Shown piece after piece: positions 1 to 9,110 of a stretch of DNA of 36,947 nucleotides. Location of the stretch: positions 1 to 36,947 of the forward strand of contig NZ_JABBYC010000046.1 of NCBI RefSeq assembly GCF_016742955.1. The letters are read 5' to 3'. Numbering within the stretch: the stretch's first letter is position 1; every line of letters starts with the position of its first letter. The DNA is from Myceligenerans indicum (GTDB lineage Bacteria; Actinomycetota; Actinomycetes; Actinomycetales; Cellulomonadaceae). The position numbers and the translations under genes are program-made. The notes under the pieces are model-generated. The model did not search any database and was not told where the DNA came from. It saw nothing but the letters and a program-made list of their open reading frames with translations.

Positions 1-19
1 AGATGTGTATAAGAGACAG
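1..19 (+). other. Nextera transposon mosaic-end adapter (technical sequence)
   Basis: The first 19 bases read AGATGTGTATAAGAGACAG, exactly the Tn5 mosaic end used in Illumina Nextera libraries. The reverse complement of the same 19 bases occurs at 36910-36928, followed by more adapter. This is untrimmed library sequence, not genome, so genomic sequence begins at about base 20. Confidence 0.97.
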
Positions 20-46
20 CCCCCAAACAGCCCCCTCAGACCACCT

Positions 47-71
47 GCCTGCTGACATCGGTTCAGCAGGC
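47..71. terminator. Stem-loop, possible terminator of a gene left of the window
   Basis: A perfect 9-bp inverted repeat (47-55 with 63-71, core CCTGCTGA/TCAGCAGG) has a 7-nt loop. There is no U-tract. The upstream gene is not in the window, so its role is guessed. Bases 20-219 otherwise hold no gene I can support. Confidence 0.35.
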
Positions 72-196
72 TTCCGCAGCCCGTTACTCCGGCTTGAACG
101 GTCGGCTCACGCCTGCTGAGCTCTCCTCAACAGTGGACGGGCGCTGATTCTGCAGGGTGATCGCTGGTAGGCATGCACTTTGTCAGCGTCCCCGAG

Positions 197-202
197 TAGT
201 GT
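197..202 (+). promoter_or_regulatory. Candidate -10 element for ung
   Basis: TAGTGT fits the actinobacterial -10 pattern TAnnnT and lies 8 nt before a GTG at 211 that is in frame with ung. If used, transcription would start at or next to that GTG and give a leaderless ung mRNA. No convincing -35 is visible. Confidence 0.3.
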
Positions 203-219
203 CCCGACGCGTGGAGACC

Positions 220-921
220 ATGACACCCGATACCGATGAAACCCCCACTCGCAAGCCGTTGTCCGAGGTCGTCGCACCCGACTGGGCCGAAGCCCTGGCC
301 GGGGTCGAACCGCGCATCCACGAGCTGGGAGATTTCCTGCGCGCCGAGAACGCCGCGGGACGGGGATACTTCCCGCCCGGCCCGAACGTCCTCGCCGCGT
401 TCCAGCGGCCGCTCGCCGAGGTCAAGGTGCTCATCGTCGGCCAGGACCCCTACCCGCGCCCGGGCCACGCGATGGGCCTGTCGTTCTCGGTCCAGCCGGA
501 TGTCCGTCCGCTGCCGCCGTCGCTGCTGAACATGTACAAGGAGCTGGAGAGCGACCTCGGCCTCCCGATGCCGTCCAACGGCGATCTGCGCCCGTGGGCG
601 GACCAGGGCGTGATGCTCCTGAACAGGGTGCTGACCTGCCAGCCTGGCAAGTCGGACTCCCATGCCGGCAAGGGCTGGGAGGACGTCACCGAGGCCGCCA
701 TCAAGGCTCTCGCGGCACGCGGCGGCCCACTGGTCGCGGTGCTGTGGGGCGCCAAGGCACGCAACCTGAAGAAGTTCCTCGGCGATGTGCCGATCGTGGA
801 GAGCGCGCACCCCTCTCCCCTGTCGGCCCGCAACGGCTTCTTCGGCTCCAAGCCGTACTCCCGCGTCAACACCCTCCTGGAGGAGCAGGGCGCCACCCCC
901 ATCGACTGGCGCCTGCCGTGA
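220..921 (+). CDS. ung: Uracil-DNA glycosylase (family 1)
   Basis: Removes uracil from DNA by hydrolysing the N-glycosidic bond, the first step of base excision repair in the cytoplasm. The 233-residue protein has the water-activating motif GQDPYP at about 74-79 with catalytic Asp76, where actinobacterial enzymes commonly have Pro instead of the usual His. It also has the minor-groove/catalytic loop HPSPLS at about 197-202. Length and motif spacing fit UNG family 1. I chose ATG 220 because GGAG lies just upstream at 213-216, although the gap is short. A GTG at 211 would add three residues and would suit a leaderless mRNA from TAGTGT at 197-202. The next gene follows on the same strand after about 80 nt. 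Confidence 0.96.
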   Translation: MTPDTDETPTRKPLSEVVAPDWAEALAGVEPRIHELGDFLRAENAAGRGYFPPGPNVLAAFQRPLAEVKVLIVGQDPYPRPGHAMGLSFSVQPDVRPLPPSLLNMYKELESDLGLPMPSNGDLRPWADQGVMLLNRVLTCQPGKSDSHAGKGWEDVTEAAIKALAARGGPLVAVLWGAKARNLKKFLGDVPIVESAHPSPLSARNGFFGSKPYSRVNTLLEEQGATPIDWRLP

Positions 922-1000
922 CGCGCTGAACGGTGCGTGGCGTGCCTCACGCCCGGATACCTGGTACTGGACTGCACAGGACCCGGCGTCCCACGCAAGA

Positions 1001-1900
1001 ATGTGCACCGTGAGCGCGACTTCTCCCCAGCACCCCGAAGCTTCGCCAGACCAGGCGCCGGCGACACCGCCGGCCGGACCGGCGTCGTCCGCCGACGCCG
1101 CGGCCTCCCCCACACCCCCGCGCTGGACGCGGTACGTCGCGATCGGCGACTCGTTCAGCGAGGGGTTGTGGGACCCGTATCCCAGCCTGGACGACACACA
1201 GCGCGGCTGGGCGGACCGCCTCGCGACGTCGCTCAGCGAGCGTCGCACCGCGGGCGGCGAACCCGCGATCGAGTACGCCAACCTCGCGATCCGCGGACGC
1301 CTGCTGCGCCCCATCATCGCGGAGCAGCTCGATACCGCACTCGCGATGAAGCCGGATCTCGTCTCCCTGGTCGGCGGCGGCAACGACATCCTGCGCCCCG
1401 GGGTGGACCTGGAGGCGATCTGCGCGGCACTCGAGGACGCGGTCGCGAAGATCCGCGCGACCGGCGCGGACGTGCTCATGGGCACCGGGTTCAAGGCAGG
1501 CGGCACACTGGCCTGGACCAACGGCAGGGTCGGCGTCTACAACGCGAACATCTGGTCGATCGCACGGCGTCGGGGCGCCCACGTGCTCGACCTCTGGGGC
1601 ACCCGCTCCCTCTTCGATTTTCGCCTCTGGGCCGGTGACCGCATCCATCTCCTCCCGGAGGGCCACGAACGCGTCAAGAACGCCGCGCTCGTCGGCCTCG
1701 GCCTGCCGCCCGACGACGACACCTGGGACGAGCCTCTGCCCCCGGCGCCGCGACAGACTCGCATCGAGGCCACGAAGGCGAATGCGGCCTGGGCCAAGGA
1801 GCACGTCGCGCCATGGGTGAAGCGCCGGGTCACCGGCACGTCGTCGGGCGACGGCCGCACCGCGAAATGGCCGACCGCAGAGCCCTGGCCGCGCGCCTGA
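1001..1900 (+). CDS. SGNH/GDSL-family hydrolase
   Basis: Predicted serine esterase or lipase-like hydrolase of the SGNH fold; the substrate cannot be read from the sequence. Counting from ATG 1001 (299 aa), block I is GDSFSEG at about 49-55 with nucleophile Ser51. Block III is GGGND at about 125-129 with oxyanion Asn128, and block V is DRIH at about 213-216, giving the Asp213/His216 pair. The first ~40 residues are Pro/Ala/Ser-rich and look unstructured. There is no clear signal peptide, so a cytoplasmic location is likely. An alternative GTG start lies at 1010. The reading frame stays open upstream into ung, but that extension overlaps ung and is unlikely. The C-terminal ~60 residues are basic and Trp/Pro-rich, beyond the catalytic fold. 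Confidence 0.88.
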   Translation: MCTVSATSPQHPEASPDQAPATPPAGPASSADAAASPTPPRWTRYVAIGDSFSEGLWDPYPSLDDTQRGWADRLATSLSERRTAGGEPAIEYANLAIRGRLLRPIIAEQLDTALAMKPDLVSLVGGGNDILRPGVDLEAICAALEDAVAKIRATGADVLMGTGFKAGGTLAWTNGRVGVYNANIWSIARRRGAHVLDLWGTRSLFDFRLWAGDRIHLLPEGHERVKNAALVGLGLPPDDDTWDEPLPPAPRQTRIEATKANAAWAKEHVAPWVKRRVTGTSSGDGRTAKWPTAEPWPRA

Positions 1901-2053
1901 GCCGACGACACGGAACAACACCGCGCGACACGACGGGCCGGGGCGACGCCGGCCACCGGTGCGAGCCGTCCAGGAGGGCGCTGCCGAGGGCAGCACCACG
2001 GACGCGATGACACCGGGGTTTCCGCTGGGTTCGCACCACGAAACGCAGTGAGA

Positions 2054-2082
2054 AGGCCCGGAATCCTCAGGATTCCGGGCCT
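2054..2082 (-). terminator. Rho-independent-type terminator after tRNA-Thr
   Basis: A perfect 13-bp stem (2054-2066 with 2070-2082) has a 3-nt loop and begins two bases beyond the encoded CCA of the tRNA on the minus strand. A short pyrimidine-rich stretch follows on that strand. It may also stop transcripts arriving from the SGNH gene on the plus strand. Confidence 0.75.
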
Positions 2083-2084
2083 CG

Positions 2085-2160
2085 TGGAGCCGCCTGTCGG
2101 GTTCGAACCGACGACCTTTCGCTTACAAGGCGAGCGCTCTACCAGCTGAGCTAAGGCGGC
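2085..2160 (-). tRNA. tRNA-Thr (anticodon UGU)
   Basis: The minus strand folds into a canonical 76-nt tRNA. The acceptor stem is GCCGCCT with AGGCGGC, the D arm contains AGCTGGTA, and the anticodon loop is CTTGTAA with anticodon TGT at positions 34-36. The variable region is AGGTC and the T-loop is TTCGAAC. The discriminator is T and CCA is encoded. UGU reads ACA and related threonine codons. One C-A mismatch closes the top of the anticodon stem. Confidence 0.97.
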
Positions 2161-2219
2161 GATGCCAGGGCCACGGACGGCCCGAGCGGGGTACAGCCTA
2201 GTGCACACCACGGGCACGT

Positions 2220-2270
2220 GAGCGGGATGCTTGCCGGCCGGCGCGAGCCGTCTCGGCGAGCATCCCGCTC
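2220..2270 (-). terminator. Long stem-loop downstream of the DsbA-like gene
   Basis: A perfect 12-bp inverted repeat (2220-2231 with 2259-2270) encloses a 27-nt GC-rich loop. It sits 32 nt beyond the stop codon of the minus-strand gene at 2303-3181. There is no U-run, so it may act as an RNA-stabilising hairpin rather than an intrinsic terminator. Confidence 0.5.
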
Positions 2271-2302
2271 GTCACGCTTCCGGGGCGGTGGTCAGGCCGC
2301 CG

Positions 2303-3181
2303 TCACCCGTCCGACGAGCCGTCGGAGGAGCCGCTGTCCCCGGACGAGCCCTCGTCCGCCGACCCGTTGCCGGAGCCCGCGGCGGTGATCGCCGTCGCCA
2401 GCGCGCCCGGCGTGGACCAGTCATCGATCCGCTCCCCGCCGAGCATGACGGTCGGGGTACCGAACTGGCCGGTCTGCGGGTTGGCCAGTTCCTCGGCCGA
2501 CGTGGCCTGGTCGGTCGAAGCCGTCACCCAGTCGCGGTACGCCTCGGTGGCCTCGCCGTCGGCGATGCCCTTCGCGACGTCGGCCGGGACGCCCGCCTGC
2601 TCGGCGAATCCGGCGAGCTGGTCGTCGCTCAGACCGGCCGAGTTCTCGGCGGGCTGGTTCGCGAACAGGAGGTCGTGGTACTCGACGAAGGCCTCGGGCG
2701 CCTTGTCGGCCACCCATGCGGCCGAGGACGCCGCGCGTGTCGAGTACTCCGTGCCGCTGGACATGCGGTCCAGGATCGCCACCGGGTGCACCACGAGGGC
2801 GACCTCGCCCGACTCACGCAGCTGCGCGATGTCCGCACCGTTCATCTGCTCGAACTGACCGCAGATGGGGCACATGAAGTCGACGTAGACGTCGAGCTGG
2901 GGCGCTCCGTCGACCAGCGTTCCCGCCGCGCCGTTCTCGTCCACCGGGATGCCTGTCTCGTCCACGACCCCGGCGGGAATCGCGTCCGCCTTCTCCATGT
3001 CCGTCTTCTGCGACTCCGCGAAGAGCAGCCAGATCGCGACGCCCAGACCGACGATGAGCAGCCCAAGGATGCTGAGGGTCACGATCCGGTACATCCGCTC
3101 GCGCCCCTGCGCCTTCTTCTGCATCGCGAGGGCCTCGGCGCGGGCGGCCTCGCGCCGCTGTGCCTTGGTCATGTTCGACAT
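2303..3181 (-). CDS. Membrane-anchored DsbA-family thiol-disulfide oxidoreductase
   Basis: Predicted extracytoplasmic thioredoxin-fold protein that makes or rearranges disulfides in exported proteins. The 292-residue protein has a basic cytoplasmic start rich in Arg/Ala, one transmembrane helix at about 31-54, and a DsbA-like domain with catalytic CPIC at 104-107. The cis-proline loop GTPT has Pro at about 243. The last ~25 residues are a Gly/Ser/Asp-rich tail of low complexity. The start is ATG 3181, with a GGAGAAGG ribosome site upstream; a second Met three codons later is possible. The family (Thioredoxin_4/DsbA-like) is common in actinobacteria, where some members act as oxidases with VKOR. 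No partner gene is adjacent, so oxidase and isomerase roles cannot be separated. Confidence 0.9.
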   Translation of the reverse strand: MSNMTKAQRREAARAEALAMQKKAQGRERMYRIVTLSILGLLIVGLGVAIWLLFAESQKTDMEKADAIPAGVVDETGIPVDENGAAGTLVDGAPQLDVYVDFMCPICGQFEQMNGADIAQLRESGEVALVVHPVAILDRMSSGTEYSTRAASSAAWVADKAPEAFVEYHDLLFANQPAENSAGLSDDQLAGFAEQAGVPADVAKGIADGEATEAYRDWVTASTDQATSAEELANPQTGQFGTPTVMLGGERIDDWSTPGALATAITAAGSGNGSADEGSSGDSGSSDGSSDG

Positions 3182-3401
3182 CGAGTCCTTCTCCTCGGTG
3201 CGCGGCCCGCCGGGCCGGCAGCTTCCAGCGCCACGGTGGTGGCACCTCCCGGCGATCCGTCACCGGCGCGTCACAGCCTATCCACTGCGTCCTGGGAACG
3301 ACCTGGGCATCGCATCACTATTCCGTGACGGTCCCGACATGCGACGACGGTCCCGAACAGCGGCGATCAGGAGGCCGCGGCACAGCATCCTGAGGCGAAT
3401 G

Positions 3402-5198
3402 TCACCGCACGTCAGGCCGCTCCGTGAGCGGCCACCAGTCGATCACCAGCGGATCTGCCACGATTGCCGCCGCGCCGAGCCCGACCGCCACCAGCGCGAG
3501 CACCACGACGACTCCCGCGCCGGCCCAGCCCGGCGCCACCGTCGCCAGCAGCGCCTTGCTGCCCTCGCGCGTGCGGCGCGCCACCGGCCCCCACCAGACG
3601 AGCAGGACCGTGACGAGCATGGCCAGGGCGAGCACCCAGGTGTCCACGATCGAGTCGTTCGTGCCGCCCACGGAACGCGACGCGAGATCGTCGAGCGGCA
3701 GGACGATCACCCGCCCCGGGGCGAACAGCCAGAGCCCGCCGAGCGCCACGATCGCCCCGACCGCGCTCGCGATGAGCGCGGCGGGCAGCACCCCGAACAC
3801 GGAGCGCACCAGGAACCACGGCATCAGGAGGGCTGCACGCCCCTTCCCGCCCGATGACGTCCCGCGCCTCATCCGCCAGTCCCACACCTCGTTCGCGGCC
3901 GTCCCGGAGGCTCGGCACAGCACGCACAGGACCAGGAACGTCGCGAGCGCCCACCCCGGCCGGGTCGCGGCGAGCGCCACGAGCGCACCGCCCACGGCGG
4001 TGATGGTGCCGGTCCGTGACGGATACGTCCGCATCGGCCCGACGGCGTGCGTGGGCGCGGACCCCACGGTCCCCGAGGGCGGGGCGCTCGGGGCACCGGG
4101 GCCGGTCGCCGAGGCTCCGGGACCTCCCGCGCCCCACGGCATGGTTCCCCGCACACCCCCGACCGGATGGCTCCGCACGGACCGGCCCTGCACCACCGGC
4201 TCGACGGCGGTCGTGTCGGGCTCCGCCGCGGGCGCGACCGGCTCCACGACCGCCGTCGGCCCGGCCATCACCTGGGTCCGCCGGTCGCCGACGTCGTCGG
4301 CGGGCGTGCTCGGGTCGGCGGCATGCGCCGCCGCGATGAACGCCTCGGATGCCGCGCGCAGCGATCTCGCCACCTCCGTGGGCCCCCAGCGCGCCTCGGG
4401 CGCGGGGCGGAGGGCCGCCTCCAGCGCCCGGGAGACACGTGGTTCGAGTCCGGCGAGATCCGCCTTGCCCTCGCGCGAGCGCCGCAGCACGAGCTCGAGC
4501 GGCCGGACGCCGAACGGTGAACGCCCGGTCGCCGCGAAGGCGAGCACGGCGGCCCAGCTCCACCAGTCGGTGTTGGGCGCGGGCTCGCCGCCGTCGAGCA
4601 GCTCGGGAGCGAGATAGCCCGGGGTCCCCATGACGTACCCGGTGCGGGTGGATCGCGCGTCCCCGGGCCCGTGCGCGAGCCCGAAGTCGATGACCACCGG
4701 GCCGTGAGGGGAGATCAGGACGTTCGACGGCGTCAGGTCACGGTGCACGACGCCGGCCGCGTGCACGGCTTCCAGGGCGTCGGCGAGCTGGTCCGCGAGC
4801 TCGTAGAGGTCGCGGGGGTCGAGCGGTCCACGGTCGTCGACCTCCTGCTCCAGTGTGGGTCCCTCGACGAGGTCGGTGACGATGAACGCCTCGGTGGCGT
4901 CGAGCTCGACGTCGAGCACGCCGGCCACGGCCGGGTGGTTGAGCCGTTGCAGCGCCCTGGCCTCGCGGCGGAGCCGCTCGCGCGCCCCGGCCTCGTCCCG
5001 TCCCGGCGTCAGCAGCTTGAGCGCGACGTCGTTGCCGCCGCCGTCGGTGGCGCGGTACACGGTCCCCATCGCGCCGCTGCCGATCCGCTCGGTCACCGTG
5101 TATCCGCCGACGACGGAGCCGACGGCGTGCTCACGGACCGCCGCGGTGCCGCCGCCTGCCCGCTGTTCGGTGCCGCCCACAGCTCCTTCTGCTCCCAT
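3402..5198 (-). CDS. Polytopic membrane serine/threonine protein kinase (Hanks type)
   Basis: Predicted eukaryotic-like Ser/Thr kinase. In the 598-residue protein the glycine loop GSGAMG is at 40-45, the ATP-binding lysine in VALKLL is Lys61, the catalytic loop is HRDLTPSN at 152-159, DFG is at 171-173 and GTPGYLAPE at 191-199. The catalytic-loop lysine of the usual HRDLKPxN is Thr here. A Pro/Ala/Thr-rich linker (about 300-390) leads to about 200 residues with several hydrophobic segments, roughly five or six membrane helices. There is no single-helix anchor with PASTA repeats, so this is not a PknB. ATG 5198 is supported by TAGCGT ending 7 nt upstream, implying a leaderless mRNA. It is divergent from the trehalose gene. 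Substrates are unknown. Confidence 0.9.
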   Translation of the reverse strand: MGAEGAVGGTEQRAGGGTAAVREHAVGSVVGGYTVTERIGSGAMGTVYRATDGGGNDVALKLLTPGRDEAGARERLRREARALQRLNHPAVAGVLDVELDATEAFIVTDLVEGPTLEQEVDDRGPLDPRDLYELADQLADALEAVHAAGVVHRDLTPSNVLISPHGPVVIDFGLAHGPGDARSTRTGYVMGTPGYLAPELLDGGEPAPNTDWWSWAAVLAFAATGRSPFGVRPLELVLRRSREGKADLAGLEPRVSRALEAALRPAPEARWGPTEVARSLRAASEAFIAAAHAADPSTPADDVGDRRTQVMAGPTAVVEPVAPAAEPDTTAVEPVVQGRSVRSHPVGGVRGTMPWGAGGPGASATGPGAPSAPPSGTVGSAPTHAVGPMRTYPSRTGTITAVGGALVALAATRPGWALATFLVLCVLCRASGTAANEVWDWRMRRGTSSGGKGRAALLMPWFLVRSVFGVLPAALIASAVGAIVALGGLWLFAPGRVIVLPLDDLASRSVGGTNDSIVDTWVLALAMLVTVLLVWWGPVARRTREGSKALLATVAPGWAGAGVVVVLALVAVGLGAAAIVADPLVIDWWPLTERPDVR

Positions 5199-5205
5199 GG
5201 GGCAA

Positions 5206-5211
5206 ACGCTA
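5206..5211 (-). promoter_or_regulatory. Candidate -10 element, leaderless kinase mRNA
   Basis: On the minus strand TAGCGT is followed by 7 nt and then the ATG of the kinase gene. There is no Shine-Dalgarno sequence. The same hexamer serves as -10 candidate at both pstS genes. Confidence 0.5.
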
Positions 5212-5391
5212 GCGGGCGATTCCGGCCATCGCGCGGCAACTCACCCGTATTCGCCCTTCTGACCAGCAACGGAGCACCAATTTCGCCAGAAATGGGGTGA
5301 TGGACATTACTGCGCAACCTTCTTGGGCATCGCTACTCTGAACAAGGCAAGCGGGAGTCAAAGCAGTCAATACAGATTGAGGTGCAGATCG

Positions 5392-7680
5392 TTGCCAGGC
5401 AAAGACGGATACGACCTCGTCGTGGTGGCCAACCGCCTCCCCGTCGATTTTTCTGTGAGTCCCGCCGGCGACCTGACCTGGCAGCGTTCACCAGGCGGCC
5501 TCGTCACCGCCCTGGAGCCGGTGATGCAGCAAGAGGAGGGAGCCTGGGTCGGCTGGTCGGGCGCCCCGGATCTCACCCACGAGCCGTTCGACGCCGATGG
5601 CATGCGCCTCGTTCCGGTCACGCTCAGCCCCGACGAGATCGAGCGCTACTACGAAGGTTTCTCGAACGACACCTTGTGGCCGCTTTACCACGACGTCATC
5701 GCGCCGCCCACCTACCACCGCCAGTGGTGGGACGCGTACCGGCGGGTCAACCAGCGGTTCGCCGACGCCGCTGCCGAGCAGGCCGCGCAGGGCGCCACCG
5801 TCTGGGTGCACGACTACCAGCTGCAGCTCGTGCCCCGGATGCTTCGGGACCTGCGGCCTGACCTGCGCATCGGGTTCTTCGACCACATCCCGTTCCCGCC
5901 GGTGGAACTCTTCGGCCAGCTCCCCTGGCGCCGTCAGATCGTGGACGGCCTGCTGGGCGCCGACGTCATCGGTTTCCAGCGCAACGGCGACGCCGCGAAC
6001 TTCGTCCGGGCGGTTCGCCGGATCACCGACTACACGACCCGCGGGCCGGTGATCACCATGCCCGACGCCGAGGGCCGTCCGGGCCGTCACGTCCGCGCGC
6101 AGGCGTTCCCCATCTCCATCGACTCGCGGCGCTTCGACGAGCTGGCCCGCTCGCCCGAGGTGCAGCACCGCGCGAAGGAGATCCGCTCCGACCTCGGCGA
6201 CCCGGAGACCGTGTTCCTCGGCGTCGACCGGCTGGACTACACCAAGGGGATCCGCCACCGGATCAAGTCGTACGGCGAGCTCCTGGAGGACGGGAGGCTG
6301 GACGTCACCCGGGCCACGCTGGTGCAGGTGGCCAGCCCGAGCCGGGAGAACGTCGGTGCCTACCAGGACCTGCGCGAGCACGTGGAGATCCTGGTGGGCC
6401 GCATCAACGGCGAGTTCGGCGAGCTCGGCCACTCCGCCATCCACTACCTGCACCACTCCTACCCGTCCGAGGAGATGGCCGCCCTGTACCTCGCGGCGGA
6501 CGTCATGCTCGTGACCGCGCTGCGCGACGGCATGAACCTCGTGGCGAAGGAGTACGTCGCGGCCCGGAGCGACGAGCGCGGCGTACTCGTGCTCTCGGAG
6601 TTCACCGGCGCCGCCGACGAGCTGTCACCCGGGCCGCTTCTGGTCAACCCCCACGACATCGACGGGATGAAGGACATCATCGCCGCGGCCGCCGCCATGG
6701 ACCCGAAGGAGCAGCGCCGACGCATGCGCCGACTGCGTCGCAAGATCATGTCCGACGACGTCGCCAAGTGGTCCGAGTCCTTCCTCTCCGTGCTCTACGC
6801 CGTGCAGCCGCCGGCCGCGGCAGAACCACGCAGCTCGGAGCCCACCGGAACGCTGCCCGACTCGCTGAGGGCCTTCGCCGCCCAGCCCGCGGGCCGCCGA
6901 CGCCGGAAGAACGCGAGGCCTGCCGTCGCCTGGCTGATCGCGTGCGACTTCGACGGCACCCTCTCCCAGCTCGTGGACGACCCGAAGGCGAGCCGTATGA
7001 CGCCGGCCGCGCGGGCCGCCGTCGACCGCATCGCCGACCTCGCCGACGACCTGCCCGTGCGCTTCTCCCTCGTCTCGGGCCGCGACCTGAAGGACCTGGC
7101 GCAGGTGACCGAGGCACCTCCCGGCACGTTCCTCGTCGGTTCCCACGGTGCCGAGACGGGCCGCGTGACCGCCGAGGGCATCCAGTCGGTACCGCTTCAG
7201 CTCTCCCCCGCACAGCACACCCAGCTCGACGCCCTCATCGCGGGCTTCGAGGCGGCCGCTGCGGAGCGCGAAGGCGTGTGGGTACAGATCAAGCCCGGGG
7301 CCGCCGTCGTCCACACCCGCCTGGCGGGCGCCGACGACGCCGCGGCGGTCACGGTGGCGGCCGACGAGGTCGCCGCGAACCTCGGGCTGCAGCCCATGCA
7401 CGGCAAGGACGTGGTCGAGGTGTCCGTGGTCTCGACCTCGAAGGGCGAGGCGCTGCGGCAGTTGCGCGACGTCGTCGCCGACGAGACCGGGGCACAGACC
7501 GTACGGATCTTCTACTCCGGGGACGACACGACCGACGAGCACGCCTTCGCCGCGCTGGAGGCCGGCGACCTGGCCGTCAAGGTCGGCACGGGCGACTCCC
7601 TGGCCCAGCACCGGGTTCCGGACGCGGACACGCTCGCCGTGGTCCTGGAGCGCCTTGCCGACGAGCTGACCCGGCCGTGA
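5392..7680 (+). CDS. otsA: Bifunctional trehalose-6-phosphate synthase/phosphatase (OtsA-OtsB fusion)
   Basis: Makes trehalose from UDP-glucose (or a related donor) and glucose-6-phosphate, then dephosphorylates it; cytoplasmic osmolyte and stress metabolism. Counting from TTG 5392 (762 aa), the N-terminal GT20 domain (about 8-470) has ANRLPV at 13-18, HDYQLQLVP with Asp141, and VDRLDYTKGI with Arg280 and Lys285. These last two are spaced as Arg262/Lys267 of E. coli OtsA. The C-terminal HAD phosphatase (about 510-762) has DFDGT at 519-523, SGR, and GDDTTDE from Gly710. The TTG start is preferred because GAGGTG lies about 9 nt upstream and the family begins close to the VVVANRLP strand. A TTG at 5323 would add 23 unlikely residues. 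Both activities appear intact. Confidence 0.95.
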   Translation: MPGKDGYDLVVVANRLPVDFSVSPAGDLTWQRSPGGLVTALEPVMQQEEGAWVGWSGAPDLTHEPFDADGMRLVPVTLSPDEIERYYEGFSNDTLWPLYHDVIAPPTYHRQWWDAYRRVNQRFADAAAEQAAQGATVWVHDYQLQLVPRMLRDLRPDLRIGFFDHIPFPPVELFGQLPWRRQIVDGLLGADVIGFQRNGDAANFVRAVRRITDYTTRGPVITMPDAEGRPGRHVRAQAFPISIDSRRFDELARSPEVQHRAKEIRSDLGDPETVFLGVDRLDYTKGIRHRIKSYGELLEDGRLDVTRATLVQVASPSRENVGAYQDLREHVEILVGRINGEFGELGHSAIHYLHHSYPSEEMAALYLAADVMLVTALRDGMNLVAKEYVAARSDERGVLVLSEFTGAADELSPGPLLVNPHDIDGMKDIIAAAAAMDPKEQRRRMRRLRRKIMSDDVAKWSESFLSVLYAVQPPAAAEPRSSEPTGTLPDSLRAFAAQPAGRRRRKNARPAVAWLIACDFDGTLSQLVDDPKASRMTPAARAAVDRIADLADDLPVRFSLVSGRDLKDLAQVTEAPPGTFLVGSHGAETGRVTAEGIQSVPLQLSPAQHTQLDALIAGFEAAAAEREGVWVQIKPGAAVVHTRLAGADDAAAVTVAADEVAANLGLQPMHGKDVVEVSVVSTSKGEALRQLRDVVADETGAQTVRIFYSGDDTTDEHAFAALEAGDLAVKVGTGDSLAQHRVPDADTLAVVLERLADELTRP

Positions 7681-7744
7681 CCGCGCTCACCCTGGTCAGG
7701 AGGTACCTTGACCGCCCAATAGTGGATCGGAGCCCATAACGGGG

Positions 7745-7750
7745 TACGAT
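7745..7750 (+). promoter_or_regulatory. Candidate -10 element for the MsiK-like ATPase gene
   Basis: TACGAT matches TAnnAT in the 170-nt gap after otsAB and would give a leader of about 95 nt. A TTGACC at 7708-7713 is too far upstream (31 nt) to be its -35. Confidence 0.35.
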
Positions 7751-7851
7751 CACGCTGCAATCTGTGTCACCGCCGACACGCAAGTGGAAGCAACGACACC
7801 CGACACAACGGATCGTCCGGCACGTACCTGCCGGTGGAGGGAAGTCTCACC

Positions 7852-8961
<1,110 letters not shown>

Positions 8962-9009
8962 TCGTCCCGAGCCCGCCACGGATCGCGGCGGGACAGCACC
9001 TTGGCTGCG

Positions 9010-9026
9010 CCGTACCGCCGGTACGG
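9010..9026 (+). terminator. Short stem-loop after the MsiK-like gene
   Basis: A perfect 7-bp stem CCGTACC/GGTACGG with a 3-nt loop lies 48 nt after the stop codon, immediately before a second, longer hairpin. There is no U-tract. Confidence 0.4.
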
Positions 9027-9037
9027 CAACGTCGTGA

Positions 9038-9076
9038 CACAGCGCCGTAGGGGTACTCGACCTCTACGGCGCTGTG
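9038..9076 (+). terminator. 13-bp stem-loop between the MsiK-like and DUF4032 genes
   Basis: A perfect inverted repeat (9038-9050 with 9064-9076, core CACAGCGCCGTAG) has a 13-nt loop. It probably ends or processes the ATPase transcript, and it lies 34 nt before the next start codon. No U-run follows. Confidence 0.55.
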
Positions 9077-9110
9077 CCGCTCCACGCCAGCACCGACCCG
9101 GGAGACAGGG

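Noticed and set aside
2088..2190. A minus-strand reading frame containing AQLVERSPCKRKVVGSNPT
   Set aside because: This is the well-known spurious translation of a tRNA gene; the region is tRNA-Thr.
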